Below, piece after piece: positions 1-13,400 of a stretch of 64,000 nucleotides of DNA. The translations under genes and the position numbers were made by a program. Numbering within the stretch: the first letter of the stretch is position 1; each line of letters opens with the position of its first letter. The notes under the pieces were generated by a model. The model did not search any database and was not told the DNA's origin. It saw nothing but the letters and a program-made list of their open reading frames with translations. The stretch lies in the NCBI GenBank assembly GCA_038087015.1, contig JASBNA010000017.1, positions 248,001 to 312,000 of the forward strand. Reading direction: 5' to 3'. The DNA is from Cerrena zonata (lineage: Eukaryota > Basidiomycota > Agaricomycetes > Polyporales > Cerrenaceae).

Positions 1-540
1 ATTATTACTACAAAGGTGCGATGTGCGGTATCCTGTATATAACTTCGAATCTTTCCTCTACTCTGACATTCGGAATACTGCAGCCGCGAGGCGGCCGACT
101 TTCACTTGAAACTGCTGATTTGATACATCCTTAATTTGAAGCACAGTCTAGATAATCTCTGAGGAGATTTCAACAGGGACTGATGTATACAGTCTCGAAA
201 CGTTCATACTGCTTCCTCGAACGGGGGACAACTCTCTTTCCTTCCGCTGACATTGTAGGAATTGAAGAAGCTCGATAGACCGATGCATGCTATGAAGGGC
301 TATTTACCCTATAGTGGATATCATCGAGTTAGCCAAGAAGAGGGCTTAAATGGTTACACTGTCAACTACACCAGTCTATTACTCATCAAATCATGCGCGC
401 CGTTGTGTTCAAGAAGCTCAATCCAATCACGGGTAAACCGGGGGTAGAATTTCTGAAACGTTTCTTGGAAACTATGCTATGTAAGCGCAGTACTATCTAC
501 GACAATATATTATAATCTAAATCTTACCCTGTCAGACCAT
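1..540. other. Left edge, no supported gene
   Basis: I see no convincing coding exon here. A 61-codon open frame at 262-447 on the + strand may be an upstream remnant of the kinase relic that follows, but it carries no recognisable motif. Confidence 0.4.
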
Positions 541-960
541 GCATTACTGTGGTTGCTTGACATACAGCATGGTGGTATGAAAGGCATTAAGCCAATGGTG
601 GATGTCGCTGCATATGGTGTGCTCAACGACTTTGACCTCGCAGCCGGCCATCCTGACCCAAATGTCGTCGAACCTCGAACCCCCGTGCATGAAATCTACT
701 GTACAAGGATATTTATATCCATTGCTCTTAATCTGCTAGACGGTGGGTTTTCAAGAAAGAAAGATCCCTAGACTCTATCGTCATGACCTCGAGTCTTTCT
801 GCCAAGTCTTCTTTTCGATATGCAACTGCTACCATGGTATGATAGAGACAATTTGCTGGCCTTGCACAAAGTGGATCGATGTTAGCCCCGATTCATGTTT
901 CGCGTCCAAAGTTTCAGTGGTCACCGCGGCATACGGCAAAATACCCTGTCCAACTGCATC
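541..960 (+). pseudogene. FunK1-type protein kinase, frameshifted relic
   Basis: The translation has the FunK1 signature GVLNDFDLA, the family's equivalent of the metal-binding segment, at about 618-645 in frame 1. It is followed by ALNLLDGG and then LYRHDLESFCQVFF in frame 2 at about 770-812. FunK1 proteins normally read LNDxDLA...RTGTxxFMAxxLL...xLYRHDLESxxxVL without a break. Here the frame changes inside GGTGGG at about 741-746, with homology continuous on both sides, so this looks like a one-base shift rather than an intron. No intact N-lobe is visible upstream, and the RTG motif is replaced by RTPVHE. FunK1 is known mainly as an expanded fungal kinase family of uncertain role. I infer a decayed copy. 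A sequencing indel in a live gene remains possible. Confidence 0.55.
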
Positions 961-1335
961 CTATAAGATGTTCAATGGGTTTCCGTCGACTGCCTATCAA
1001 ATATTGGACATGCCTTCGCGAGCCAGCCTCTGATGGTGTTGACCCGGACCCGTTTGGGATGCTCCCTACAGATAAACCCGACTTATTCCCATTCAATGAA
1101 CCTACGAACATTGGAGTGTCCGTGCAATTATGGGTAGAATGCCACGGATATACAAATCGTTTGTCGATAGGTCATGACGGTATATGTGAATTCATACTCT
1201 ACGCACAAATCTCAAGTGTAGACATGAACATGATTTTTATACTGATTCAAGATTTTAATATATTTTTGCTTCTATTGCAGTATCATGGTTCTCTCTTGGT
1301 TCTAAGTCCTCTGAGTGTCGACTTGTCTCAATATT

Positions 1336-1930
1336 GACATAGCAGGTCGTTACGGTTCAAATAAGTATAATTGGTGGTAAAATTAGTCTTGTTGGTTCCA
1401 GCAGTACGACTAGTATGGTTAGTCTGTATATGATTGGTCTTTATGATAGCGGCTAGTGAAGTTTGCAAATCGAGAGGCACGCCGGGTTTCCGTTTCCAAA
1501 GGACGCTGAATACATTGAGGGGGGCGTCGGCATCGTCGACTGTTTGTGAGACAGAAATTTTCGTAGATGAAATTAAACGTTGAATTTACCTCTCCGGGGT
1601 ATTTGAGGATCCCTTTGGTGGATCAGGGACCTTGATGCTGCCAGGCAGGTAGCTTATAGCTTCGTGGTAAGTATCTATGCTATTTCCGAGCTATGTCAAA
1701 TGTTTGCGTCCAAGGATTGTGAATGACTACATTTAGCCTTAGGCTTTCCTTTATTGTCACCCAGTTTCTTTAACTCAGGCGTAGTCTTCCACTCCGGTAT
1801 GGTAGAGATGATGACAGGACCCGGGCATTGGATGACGTTTCCGGCGAATTGGATGTGAAATACAGAAGTGTGGGAAATGTAACTTCGTGAACAGAGGATG
1901 CAAGTCAGGGTGCTGAGGACGCGTTTCACG
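1336..1930 (-). other. Coding-like exons of an unassigned gene
   Basis: Three stretches on the minus strand look coding. About 1745-1925 reads FAGNVIQCPGPVIISTIPEW. About 1585-1655 reads LPGSIKVPDPPKGSSNTPE and is followed by GTAAAT. 1336 to about 1540 reads VLWKRKPGVPLDLQTSLAAI and ends at a TGA at 1336. Consensus-like GT and AG sites lie between them. Joining blocks 2 and 3 in frame needs the acceptor at TTCAG inside block 3 rather than the nearer AAACAG. The first block has only a GTG, so an upstream exon would be needed for an ATG. I recognise no family. It may be a real small gene with an unseen first exon, or a decaying one. Confidence 0.3.
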
Positions 1931-2031
1931 GTGAGAACATGGAAGAAAAGAATGAATCAATGTATTGCGAAATGACCTCGACGCGTCTGCATGACCATGA
2001 CGCGTGGTGTCACAAGCGTGACAGGACGCGT
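1919..2031. promoter_or_regulatory. Cluster of four ACGCGT (MCB-like) boxes
   Basis: ACGCGT occurs at 1919-1924, 1981-1986, 2000-2005 and 2026-2031. By chance about one is expected per 4 kb. In fungi this MluI box is the binding core of MBF (Mbp1/Swi6-type) G1/S activators. The cluster lies at the 5' side of the minus-strand exons at 1336-1930 and about 0.8 kb upstream of the plus-strand gene starting near 2856. Which gene it serves is unknown. Confidence 0.45.
2000..2031. repeat. 32-bp imperfect palindrome ending in ACGCGT
   Basis: The left arm is ACGCGT-GG-TGTCAC (2000-2013), then AAGC, then GTGACA-GG-ACGCGT (2018-2031). Twelve of the fourteen positions in each arm pair with the other arm. 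Only the GG dinucleotides break symmetry. Confidence 0.7.
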
Positions 2032-2855
2032 TTATTTCATTTCGTCTTATCGCGACTCTACTAGTACTAGTGCGCGTATCCTTCATCGGGTTATTCAATA
2101 TGTACGCAATCCTGAGGTAGTGTAAAACGTGTAAAGCTTGTGTACGTATAGACCAATCCATCGATATCCAAGCCAAAGTCTCGCAAGAAAACCAATGCTG
2201 ATAATAATGCTTGTGGACGAACAAACAACTTGGACCAACAAAAGGTCCACATTTTAGTACTAGCCGGGTCTCACATCCCGATCCATTCCATTATGATTAT
2301 ATGTCTCATAATCCGGTATTTCTAGACTCATCGCGTACGTGTGAGATCTGGACCCTCGTTCCTAACGAAAAATGAAATGGTGAATGGTGCGCGGGAAAGT
2401 TCGAAAAAGGGTTCTACCGAACTCTATCGCTCAGAAATGCATAACTCGCGTAACGTTCATATGAGATCGTCACAAATACGAAGCACAATGGATTAGTGGG
2501 AAGCTCCGATAATAGAAGGAACCAAGCACCAGAAGAAGAGGGAACAAAGACGAGGGAGGGGGCCACCGGCGAATTCTCCGCTTAACCTTTCCCACTTGCC
2601 GAGTCCGCGAGGTCACTGCACATGCACATGGCCATACACAAGTCATGAAATGAATATATAGACCCTCGAGGGTTCCCGACTGTTCTTCTACCTCCACTGC
2701 TCCCGTTACCTTACCTCACCCCCTCACCTCTCTTTCTACTCATCCACTCAGTTACTTGTCTATCATCTCTAGGCACCTAGCAATCGAGTAACCACATAGT
2801 TATACCGCCACTCCTGTATTTCATTCAAGTTTTAAGCCAAGGTTACCGGAACACG
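2032..2855. promoter_or_regulatory. Intergenic; pyrimidine-rich tract before 2856
   Basis: A tandem ACTAGTACTAGT palindrome lies at 2060-2071. The stretch from about 2685 to 2770 is strongly C/T-rich on the + strand, which is typical of basidiomycete core promoters, and sits about 90-170 bp before the ATG at 2856. Nothing else is recognisable. Confidence 0.4.
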
Positions 2856-3585
2856 ATGGCCGTGACCACCGCCCGTCTCCAATCTCCTTCACATACCAGT
2901 ATCTCGTCGACAGGATCGTCGTCGATACGAAAACCAGCTAGCAAAGACCGGAGTCGGGCGCGTCGGGATTACGCAGATAACTGGCCGTTCCCTCGAGAGA
3001 TGCGGAGGATGCACTCAAGAGACGTACCATTCCCCACTACATACCCTCAGCGTCGACGAACGATCAGAAGGAAACAGGGGTGTCTCCATCTGAGAGACAG
3101 GTACAAGACGAGTGCAATGGAGGTGTTGTCCTGGGGTCCAGGCTTGGGGTCGAGATCGGAAATTTAAGGTTCGAGACCCGAGCCCTTGAATGGGGCTATA
3201 GATCTTCTGGTAAGCATAATGACTGCCTGCATTACATCAAGTGTCCAAGATGTTTCAAGAAGTCTGACATCGAATTTGCCGATAATGTAGGCTGCTATAG
3301 ATGCGATCGAGACCAGGTGGAGATAATTGTTTCAGTTTTCGATTTCTAGGGCAGATTTCGATTTCAGTGGGGTTGCTTTTCGGGCTGTTTGTGTTTGGGT
3401 TCTGGTACGTGGAAGGGAAGGGCATGAATTCATCTGTAACTTCGTACATGCATCAAAAGTTTACACTCACGAGACGTAGTGTTGTATTAGTGGCATTCGT
3501 AGCATTTTCAGTATGCGAATTCTTTTCGAGACTAATCGTCGAACAACGGTTTGAAGATCTTTCACGCCGTACTCTCAATACATGA
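2856..3585 (+). CDS. Hypothetical small membrane protein, structure unresolved
   Basis: An ATG at 2856 opens a Ser/Arg-rich frame. From about 2981 a second frame reads VSPSERQVQDECNGG and later FETRALEWGYRSS, which looks like genuine coding sequence and ends at a good donor (GTAAGC, 3210). Splicing that donor to TTTCAG at about 3377 keeps frame and adds VGLLFGLFVFGFWYVEGKG and a second hydrophobic block VVLVAFVAFSVCEF, giving two likely membrane helices before the stop at 3585. Joining the N-terminal part needs one more intron, possibly 2898-2999, which I cannot fix. I do not recognise the family. The 3' end would overlap the antisense RAD9 3' end. Confidence 0.35.
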
Positions 3586-5554
3586 ACAATACGGAAGAGA
3601 ACGGAGTTTGACTCACCTTGCTTCCTGTACTTTCTTGAGTCGGGGGCAACTGTGTCTCTGCCTCGAAAATATCCAGACTGCTTTCCCGCATACGCACATC
3701 TTTATCCTTGACAGCATTCTCCTCGTCACTATTCAACTCAACCTCCTCTCCGTCCCCTTCCATCATTGCCTGGAACTCGTCCATATCCATGTCCTCGATC
3801 CCTAAGCCACTGTTGATAATCGCTTCCTCATCTGCCTTCGACAGTTGAGACAATTGTGAACCAGGTAAGAATAATGGGATCTGGGATGCACGTCGCCTTG
3901 GGGTCGGAGGAGGCGAGTCATCCTCTTCCCGAGCTTCTTGCTGGCTTTGTTGACTAGGGGCAGGACGCTGACTAGGTATAGAAAGAGGTTGTTGCTTCAT
4001 CAAAGAAGCCGGGAGGGAAGGAGGAGGCATAGAACCACCAGGGAAATGCGAGTCGTCATCTTGAGCCATAGAAGGGGCACGGTCCATTGATACGACCGCT
4101 TTCATAGGTTGCGCAGGTACACGAGGACGAACGGGTGCCTTCTCAATTCTCTGCCGAATTTGACTCAAGGGAGGGGCTCCTCGTTCACTTCCGTTCCCAT
4201 TGACAGAGGAAGGTGATGCCGAGTGGACACTGTCTGTCTCCAACGGACGTTTTCTCCTCTGAGGTTGAATTTGTCGCTGCGCAGAGCGATTAGAGGTTTG
4301 ACTATTATTGTTGGTAGTATTGGGCATCTCAAATTGGCTGAGTGCGATGATGAAGAGGGTTTCGTAGAAGTCACCGTTGTCTGGTTGGACGAAGAGGGGA
4401 TTTCCGTTCACAGTGAATTGAAGGTTGACGGCATGGTTAGAGGATTCGGCGAAGGCCATTACTGCCTATATGCGCATGATCAGAGGGAATTTGGTGACCT
4501 AGATGTGGAAGTGAAAATCTACATACACCAAACTCGCGTAGATGGAAAGCAACGGTTGTAGGCGGAGCATAGACATCGTAAATCGTGAACTCATCTGCAC
4601 TAACTATGAATTCTGTCGTCAAAGGATCGTTTCCTACCAGGACAGTTTAATTAAGAGTTGAATGCATAAAACAAAGGCGCAGTCGTATTCGTACCTTTCA
4701 CAGTCAAACTCTCCTGAGCTCGTACGAAGACATTATCAACATCAAAGGTCCAGATGAGCTGAAGATCGTTATTCTTCCCTCCTTTTCCTTTCCCTGTGTG
4801 AAATTGATCTAATATATCTTTCAGGTTCTTCGGAGGGATAGTAAGGTTCGATTGTTCGGGGGACTCGGGTACGTTTGGAGCCATGTGTCTTGTGGTCTCG
4901 GAGAGTAGAAGACGGTGGGTTTTGACAACACCTATATGAGAGATGGTATAAGTATCCAAGTGGAACGCCGGTTTCGAATGTAGTTATCCTCACCATGTTT
5001 GCAATGTAACCGTACAATCAACTTGCTTTCCAGACTATCGATTTCTTCGTCATTCCCCTCCCCTCCCTCATTCTGACCATTCGTAGAAGAGTCTCCATAT
5101 ACGATTAATAAATCGCATTTATCCACGGTTCGTTCTACCGTCCGAGGTTTGAGTACGCTCAATAGTGACTTTTAAGTTTTGGCCATGTATGTTAGTCCTT
5201 GTTTCTTCTAAGTAGAAAACCCCTCTTGAGACTCACTTTAGTCGACAACTGTCCATCGACGGTGTAACCGTCATCCCTCAATGGCTGGTCAACTCGATAC
5301 CGAGAAAAGAAATGTTTGCTGTAAATGATTCGGCCATATGCGGTCTGTGACAAATTCGTTGTATGCAGTAATAGACGATCGGGGGACGCAAGTATGATAA
5401 GATCGTCTCCGTATTTTGAAAGACACGTTAGTATACGGATAAGCTCTGTATTAAAGTCGGTCAGAGAAATGATTTCAACTTGTCAACTTCAATTCAGATT
5501 GAACGTACGCTTCAAGGCGGTAGAGTCAAGGGTAGCCTGCAGAGGAGTAGGCAT
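3508..5554 (-). CDS. rad9: DNA damage checkpoint protein Rad9 (9-1-1 clamp subunit)
   Basis: Rad9, Rad1 and Hus1 form the PCNA-like 9-1-1 ring that is loaded at damaged DNA and helps activate ATR/Chk1 signalling. Reading down the minus strand from ATG 5554: MPTPLQATLDSTALK, an intron, then LIRILTCLSKYGDDLIILAS and LLLHTTNLSQTAYG, later VLKPRTVERTVDKCDLL, VVKTHRLLL, TEFIVSADEFTIYDVYAPP and AVNLQFTVNGNPLFV. These are the PCNA-like halves of Rad9. A disordered tail of about 250 residues follows, rich in Gln, Pro and Ser with an acidic end (GIEDMDMDEFQAMMEG), where fungal Rad9 is normally phosphorylated. The donor GTGAGT after SK (about 3613) leads to AG at 3532 and a last exon encoding only SRKEFAY. 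Several internal introns are present. The identity is firm. The tiny last exon is inferred. Confidence 0.85.
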
Positions 5555-7096
5555 TGTCCGAACTTAATAGTAAGTATTCTGATGAAGGTTAGTATTATGG
5601 TAGCCAGAGCCAGGTTGTGCAAGTTGCAATAACTTTACGTTATGATGGGTCGTGTGAAATGGTAAGTTAACCGTCGTAAATCAGCGATCAGCAACTTGAA
5701 GTTCACTAGAGTTGGCCGCAGAGGCCCGACGCGATTTTGTTCTCTGGCTCTGTAACTCTCTTAGATTCGTGGTGTTATGTAAAGCTAAGCATAGAGCAGA
5801 TGCCAGTAGTTTCAGTTTAAGTCTGTGCCTGAAGTATGTAACAGTGAACGCCTTGATCAACTTGAGCCAACTTGAACGCGATCGAAGAATGGATGGATCG
5901 CGTCGGGTCACGTAGTGTCACGGTCACTTAGCCGTGATATTTCAAAAAGAAAAAACCGGCGTTTCAACTGCAACAGATGATCAAGTAAGTTTGAGTTTGA
6001 GGTTGACGAGGGCTTCTCAAGACCCAAACATGATGCATGCTGTTCAAGTTGTTGGGTTGGTGGTAGGTGGCGACCAAGCAACACCTCAGGAACGGTGATA
6101 CCGCTGGGCGGCTTGTAGCAAATCGTTTTGCCGTGACTAAATTTAGAATTTGAAAGTGCAAATTGAGAATTCTGCATTGGACAAGTCGACTCTTGAGCAG
6201 TATAAATGACTACTGGTACCCATTTAAACGGTACTTAGTAGTGTTTCTGAGAACGACTCGGAGGCTTGGAAAAATGAACGCTTCAAGTGAGAATCCAAGC
6301 AAGATGTACTATCCGTGCCTATCCCAAATGACTGCCAATACAAGGTGGTCATATTAGTAGCTATGACGATCAGCATTCAGGAACACATCTGGGAGTGTCA
6401 CCGCGGAATCCCAGATCCCTCGGTCAAAGATATCGAGCTCAGGTTCTTCCAAGGTTCTTCAGAGACAATTAATAAACGCCGAAGAGGGAAATTTCAAGAT
6501 TCCCCATTAAGGGAATACGTAAGCATAGTTACCGCGAATCGATGAACTTGAAAAATATCCAGGATTGAAATTCGGTGGTCATTTCAAACATCTGAATCGA
6601 GACTGTACACGAGGGGATGTGCTACGATGTACTCCCTATATGCAATGCAGCTGTTCAGTTGACGAGCTACTTCTGACAGCTCGAGGCTTGAGGCCTTGAG
6701 GATCCGAGAGACATTATTGATAACATTACACTTAACTGTATTAATTATTAAGCTATAGTAAATTTTCCAAATACCTTAGAACGTCGTACATGGTCGTCGT
6801 CGTTCATAGCGACGACGAGAACATACTTTAGGCTTTCGCCGACGCTGTGCACCTTGACGCATACAACGACCACCAGCCCGTGAACGCCTCATTGACGCTT
6901 TTAGCGGCCAGGACCGGCAGTAATCACGATCGTTGCTAACACGCCGCAAGGACTCGGATATATTTTACATCCCTTGTGGTCAAACATCATTGGCCTCGCT
7001 TTCAGTCTCACTCCTGGTCACTTAGCCTGGTTTTCGGCGGTTGGGTACGACATTTGTGTGCTGTAGCCTGTAAACACGCCTTGAAACGGCACCCGG
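5555..7096. other. Intergenic between rad9 and the PAK gene
   Basis: About 1.5 kb with no credible gene. Short open frames have no motif. A hairpin of TCGTCGTCG (6794-6802) and CGACGACGA (6810-6818) lies about 280-300 bp before the kinase ATG. The region must hold two divergent promoters. Confidence 0.5.
6794..6818. repeat. Perfect 9-bp inverted repeat with 7-nt loop
   Basis: TCGTCGTCG at 6794-6802 is the exact reverse complement of CGACGACGA at 6810-6818, with TTCATAG between. It sits upstream of the PAK-type kinase gene. Function unknown. Confidence 0.7.
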
Positions 7097-9766
<2,670 letters not shown>

Positions 9767-10472
9767 TCCATCACACTTCTCGTACCTTTCTTTCATATTC
9801 TTGTCATCAAGGACTTGTTTTCCCGGATCCCTCCTTCCAGTTTCTAGTCCCGTTTCAGTTGCCGCCCGCTTTCCGTTTTCTTGTTTCTGCTCCATCATGA
9901 TGACCGTTCACGTTTGTTGGCTATCTGTGGTTACACAGTTCTACTACCTTCCCTGACAATTGTTCTCGTTGCCATCGCCTGCCAGATCTTCCTTTGTACC
10001 AAGCACCGCTCGACCAACATGTTACATGTAGCCCAAATTCTTTCAGCATTTACTTATTTCTCGTACTAGGCAGTTAGTTTGGCATTGCGTATCTTCTACG
10101 CGCCTAGGCTGGATGTCTCGAGTCGACGCTACCACGATCTGGTTGTTTTATTACGACCTTATATTTTATAGAGCTTCCATTTTTTGCCTTCCCACCCTTC
10201 GCCCGTTTGTCGCTCTCGCTTCTTGCTTTCCTTTTTTCTCTTCTCAGTGGGGTGGGATCCCTTTTGGTTTGAGTATGTCTGACGGTTAACAGTGTATGGC
10301 CATTGGCAGAATAGTAACGACGCAAAGTAAGCATGCAAAATGTTGATATCAAAGGATCTATTATTGTAGAACGATGCAGATAATAAATTAGTATTGCGAA
10401 GAATTCGAAAGCAAATGTCCGTTATATCATAGCAGAGATAACATAGAAAGATATAAGTCAATCGACAGCATA
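9767..10472. other. Convergent 3' region of the PAK and TEL1 genes
   Basis: About 700 bp between the stop of the kinase gene and the stop of TEL1. It is AT- and pyrimidine-rich and should hold both 3' UTRs and polyadenylation sites. I see no gene in it. Confidence 0.5.
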
Positions 10473-13400
10473 TCACCATAACGCTCCCCAACCTGTAGTG
10501 ATAGTTCCCAGGTGAGTATATGCGTGCAAAGTTCGGGAAAGTTACCCACCGTAGTACATGTTCGCAAGATTGTCCATATCCGTAGCTTCTGAGATCAGCT
10601 CGTTCACGGTGAACTCGACGGTTAATGTCTTGTCCAATTTTCTGATGACAGATGTGATAGCACGATCTGCTGCTTCATGCGCGATACCACTAGACATGTC
10701 GAGCAGATCAAGTCCTATTACTTGGCGGATAGCTTCTCCCGCAGTGAAATCCGAGATCGTTTCGCCCGTCTGTGCCCGTTTGACTTTGAGTTCACTTGCA
10801 GTCCTATTGAGTATTTGCTATACATCAGTGGTCGGAGTCAGAAAAATAACCATCGTTACTAACCATGAGTGTAGGGGATCATATTTGAAGACCTCCAATA
10901 CAGTTGTGATGACTTCTGACCTATCCCGGAGAACGCGCAAAGTTTCCTCGGAACATCTCTGGAATACTCCCTGAGTCCCGGTGACACCTAATCCATCAAT
11001 CATATCACGAGTAAGCCTGAAAGGAACTTTCTCCGGAACAGGCAACAGCTTTCCCTAAGAAGATTATCCCATCTCTTTCATTAGCTATCGATTTAAAGCG
11101 GGATACTGATCGTAACGTACCTGGTCGAAAGCAATACCCAAATCAATGTGCACAACTTCACCCGTATGGTTGTCAAGCAGGATATTGGATGTGTGTCTGT
11201 CGCCTAGTCCGAGGACATGGCCCACGATGGAAGTGGTCGCAACACTACGTGCATAGTTCAGGCGTAAACGGAACCAGGACATAGGCGTTTTGTGTCGCTC
11301 CGTAAAATAATGCCTCATTACCGGCTGCACATTGTCCCAGAACTTTCTGAACATATCCCTCGCACCAACTGGATCATTCTTCTTTCGCAATATTTCCACA
11401 TCTCCCCATCTGGTCCTGGGCAATCCTTTAGGGTGATATCTAAGCACATGTATCTATTAGATGAATCGGATTAGTTAGCAAAGGTTGAATTAAACCTACA
11501 GTGTATGGGCCTGGTCCAGCCACTTCATCAGCGGTGTTGTATGGTCTACAAATTCGAGTACACCTGCTTGAGTAGCTAGAGGAATGACCTTGTAGCTCCT
11601 GACATTGAGATACCGCCTTCGAGTCGCTTTGTCTCTCTTGAGCATCACATTAACAAGCTCGAAGACCTGCTCCATGACTGCATCTTGACGCAGGTCATCA
11701 CCACCCTCCCCTTTGAACTTAACAACAAAGTTAGAGGTCAAAAAATTCTCGGACTTTTACATATTTACTCACTAATTGCTTGTAACTCTTGCCGTTGCTC
11801 CCGACACAAATAGCAATCTTGGGCAAATTGAGTCCACCAGCGGTAGAAAAATGTGACTCATATCTTTGCACCCAAACACAATCGTCGTAGCGGGACGTAG
11901 GATCCAGTGGAGTATCAATTGTCATCACGGGGACCCGAAGGTTTTGAATGGTACGAAGCCGCTGACTCCCAGGGATTGGGATGGATGAAGGTAGTCGTTT
12001 GTTCTTGTACAGTTCCTTGAGAGGATGATTAGCAAAAGAGAGCGATGCTTCGCAAAGAGTCCGTATATCCTTCGTGCGGCCTTGTGAAGTATTGTCGGAG
12101 AGTAATTGGTCAAAAATAGAGATGGCAGCCGCAGCACGATCCGCTTGTGACATACTAGATGCACTTCGACCTGAACGTCTCCGATCTGAGGATGAGCCCG
12201 ACCCATCAGATTGTATACAGAATACTTGATATAGACTGTGGAACGGATGTTCACGACACATGCGCTTAAGCAATGGCTGTAACACGACTTGACCGGCAGA
12301 CTTGGACGAAGAATCAACTTTCGCCAGCCGTGCTGTGAGCTGGTGTGCAAGGAAAACCAGCTTTCGGGATGGCACTTGAGCCACTGCAGCAGCCAACTCC
12401 GATTGGAATTCGCCCTTGTCAAAATCGAAATTAGCAAACCATAGCGAACACAGTCGTACCGCCGAATCGTCATCGAAGTCGTCCGATACTGCCAGCGAGC
12501 GCGAGTACATAGTAACAGCTTGCTTCAAGAAGGTAACTTGGGCTTGAACGTGTTCATCATAACGATGTTCATCTTCTTGCAATACTTTCTCGGCTCTCTC
12601 CAATGCCCGTTTAGCATTACCGTGATTAGCCTCATGCGATTGGGAGTTATCGCGAGCCTTCTTCCGCTCCTCGACTTCTTTTCGCTTCCTCTCCACGTAC
12701 AGTTTCATTCTGATAGCATCCGGAGACTTCATCATCGTATGATACTGCCTATCTGCAAAAAGCGCAAATTGGTGATATGCAGTGGCCGAATCTTTGGTGT
12801 CAGGATGCGAATCCAACATGGCCACGGCAGGTGAGAAATATTGCGACATAACAAATGCCGGCTTCTCTAAGCATGCCTCTGAGGTCCATGTACCCTGAAT
12901 TGATCAGTTTTGTTAGCTAAATCACTATTAACTGTGTCAATACGTTATGTGACATACCAATGTGGACAACAGCAACGCTTTGCGCAGCTTCTGGTCCGTG
13001 GTGCCTTGCTCTAACCCAGAAAGTGCATTGCGAAGATGTTGTACGGCGTACTTGGGTTCTTTTGTCAGCCAAAGTACTTGTGCGAATTCCTGTGCGACTT
13101 CAAAGTGGAGGGATGATTGAAGTCGTTGTGCTGCTGTGATAGAATTGAGCGCAATTTGCGCTTGTTCATGGTGACGAGCAGCCTCAGAGAGGCGAAGTAA
13201 GCAAGCAGCCTCCAAATCCTGTAGAGCATCGCGAAACGATGATGATATATTTCCAATCTGTTCTCGAATTTCCCGCCGACTGGTGAGACGAAGTAGCGAC
13301 CTTCTCACCGCAAGAATTGATTCTAGGTCTGAGAATCTGGGACCACAACTTTAATAAATAGTGGCAGGTGGTCACGAAAATCAACTCACTGAAAATCAAG

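Noticed and set aside
1775..2224. 149-codon minus-strand open frame
   Set aside because: His/Arg-rich random-like text in the wrong frame relative to the coding-like exons that overlap it.
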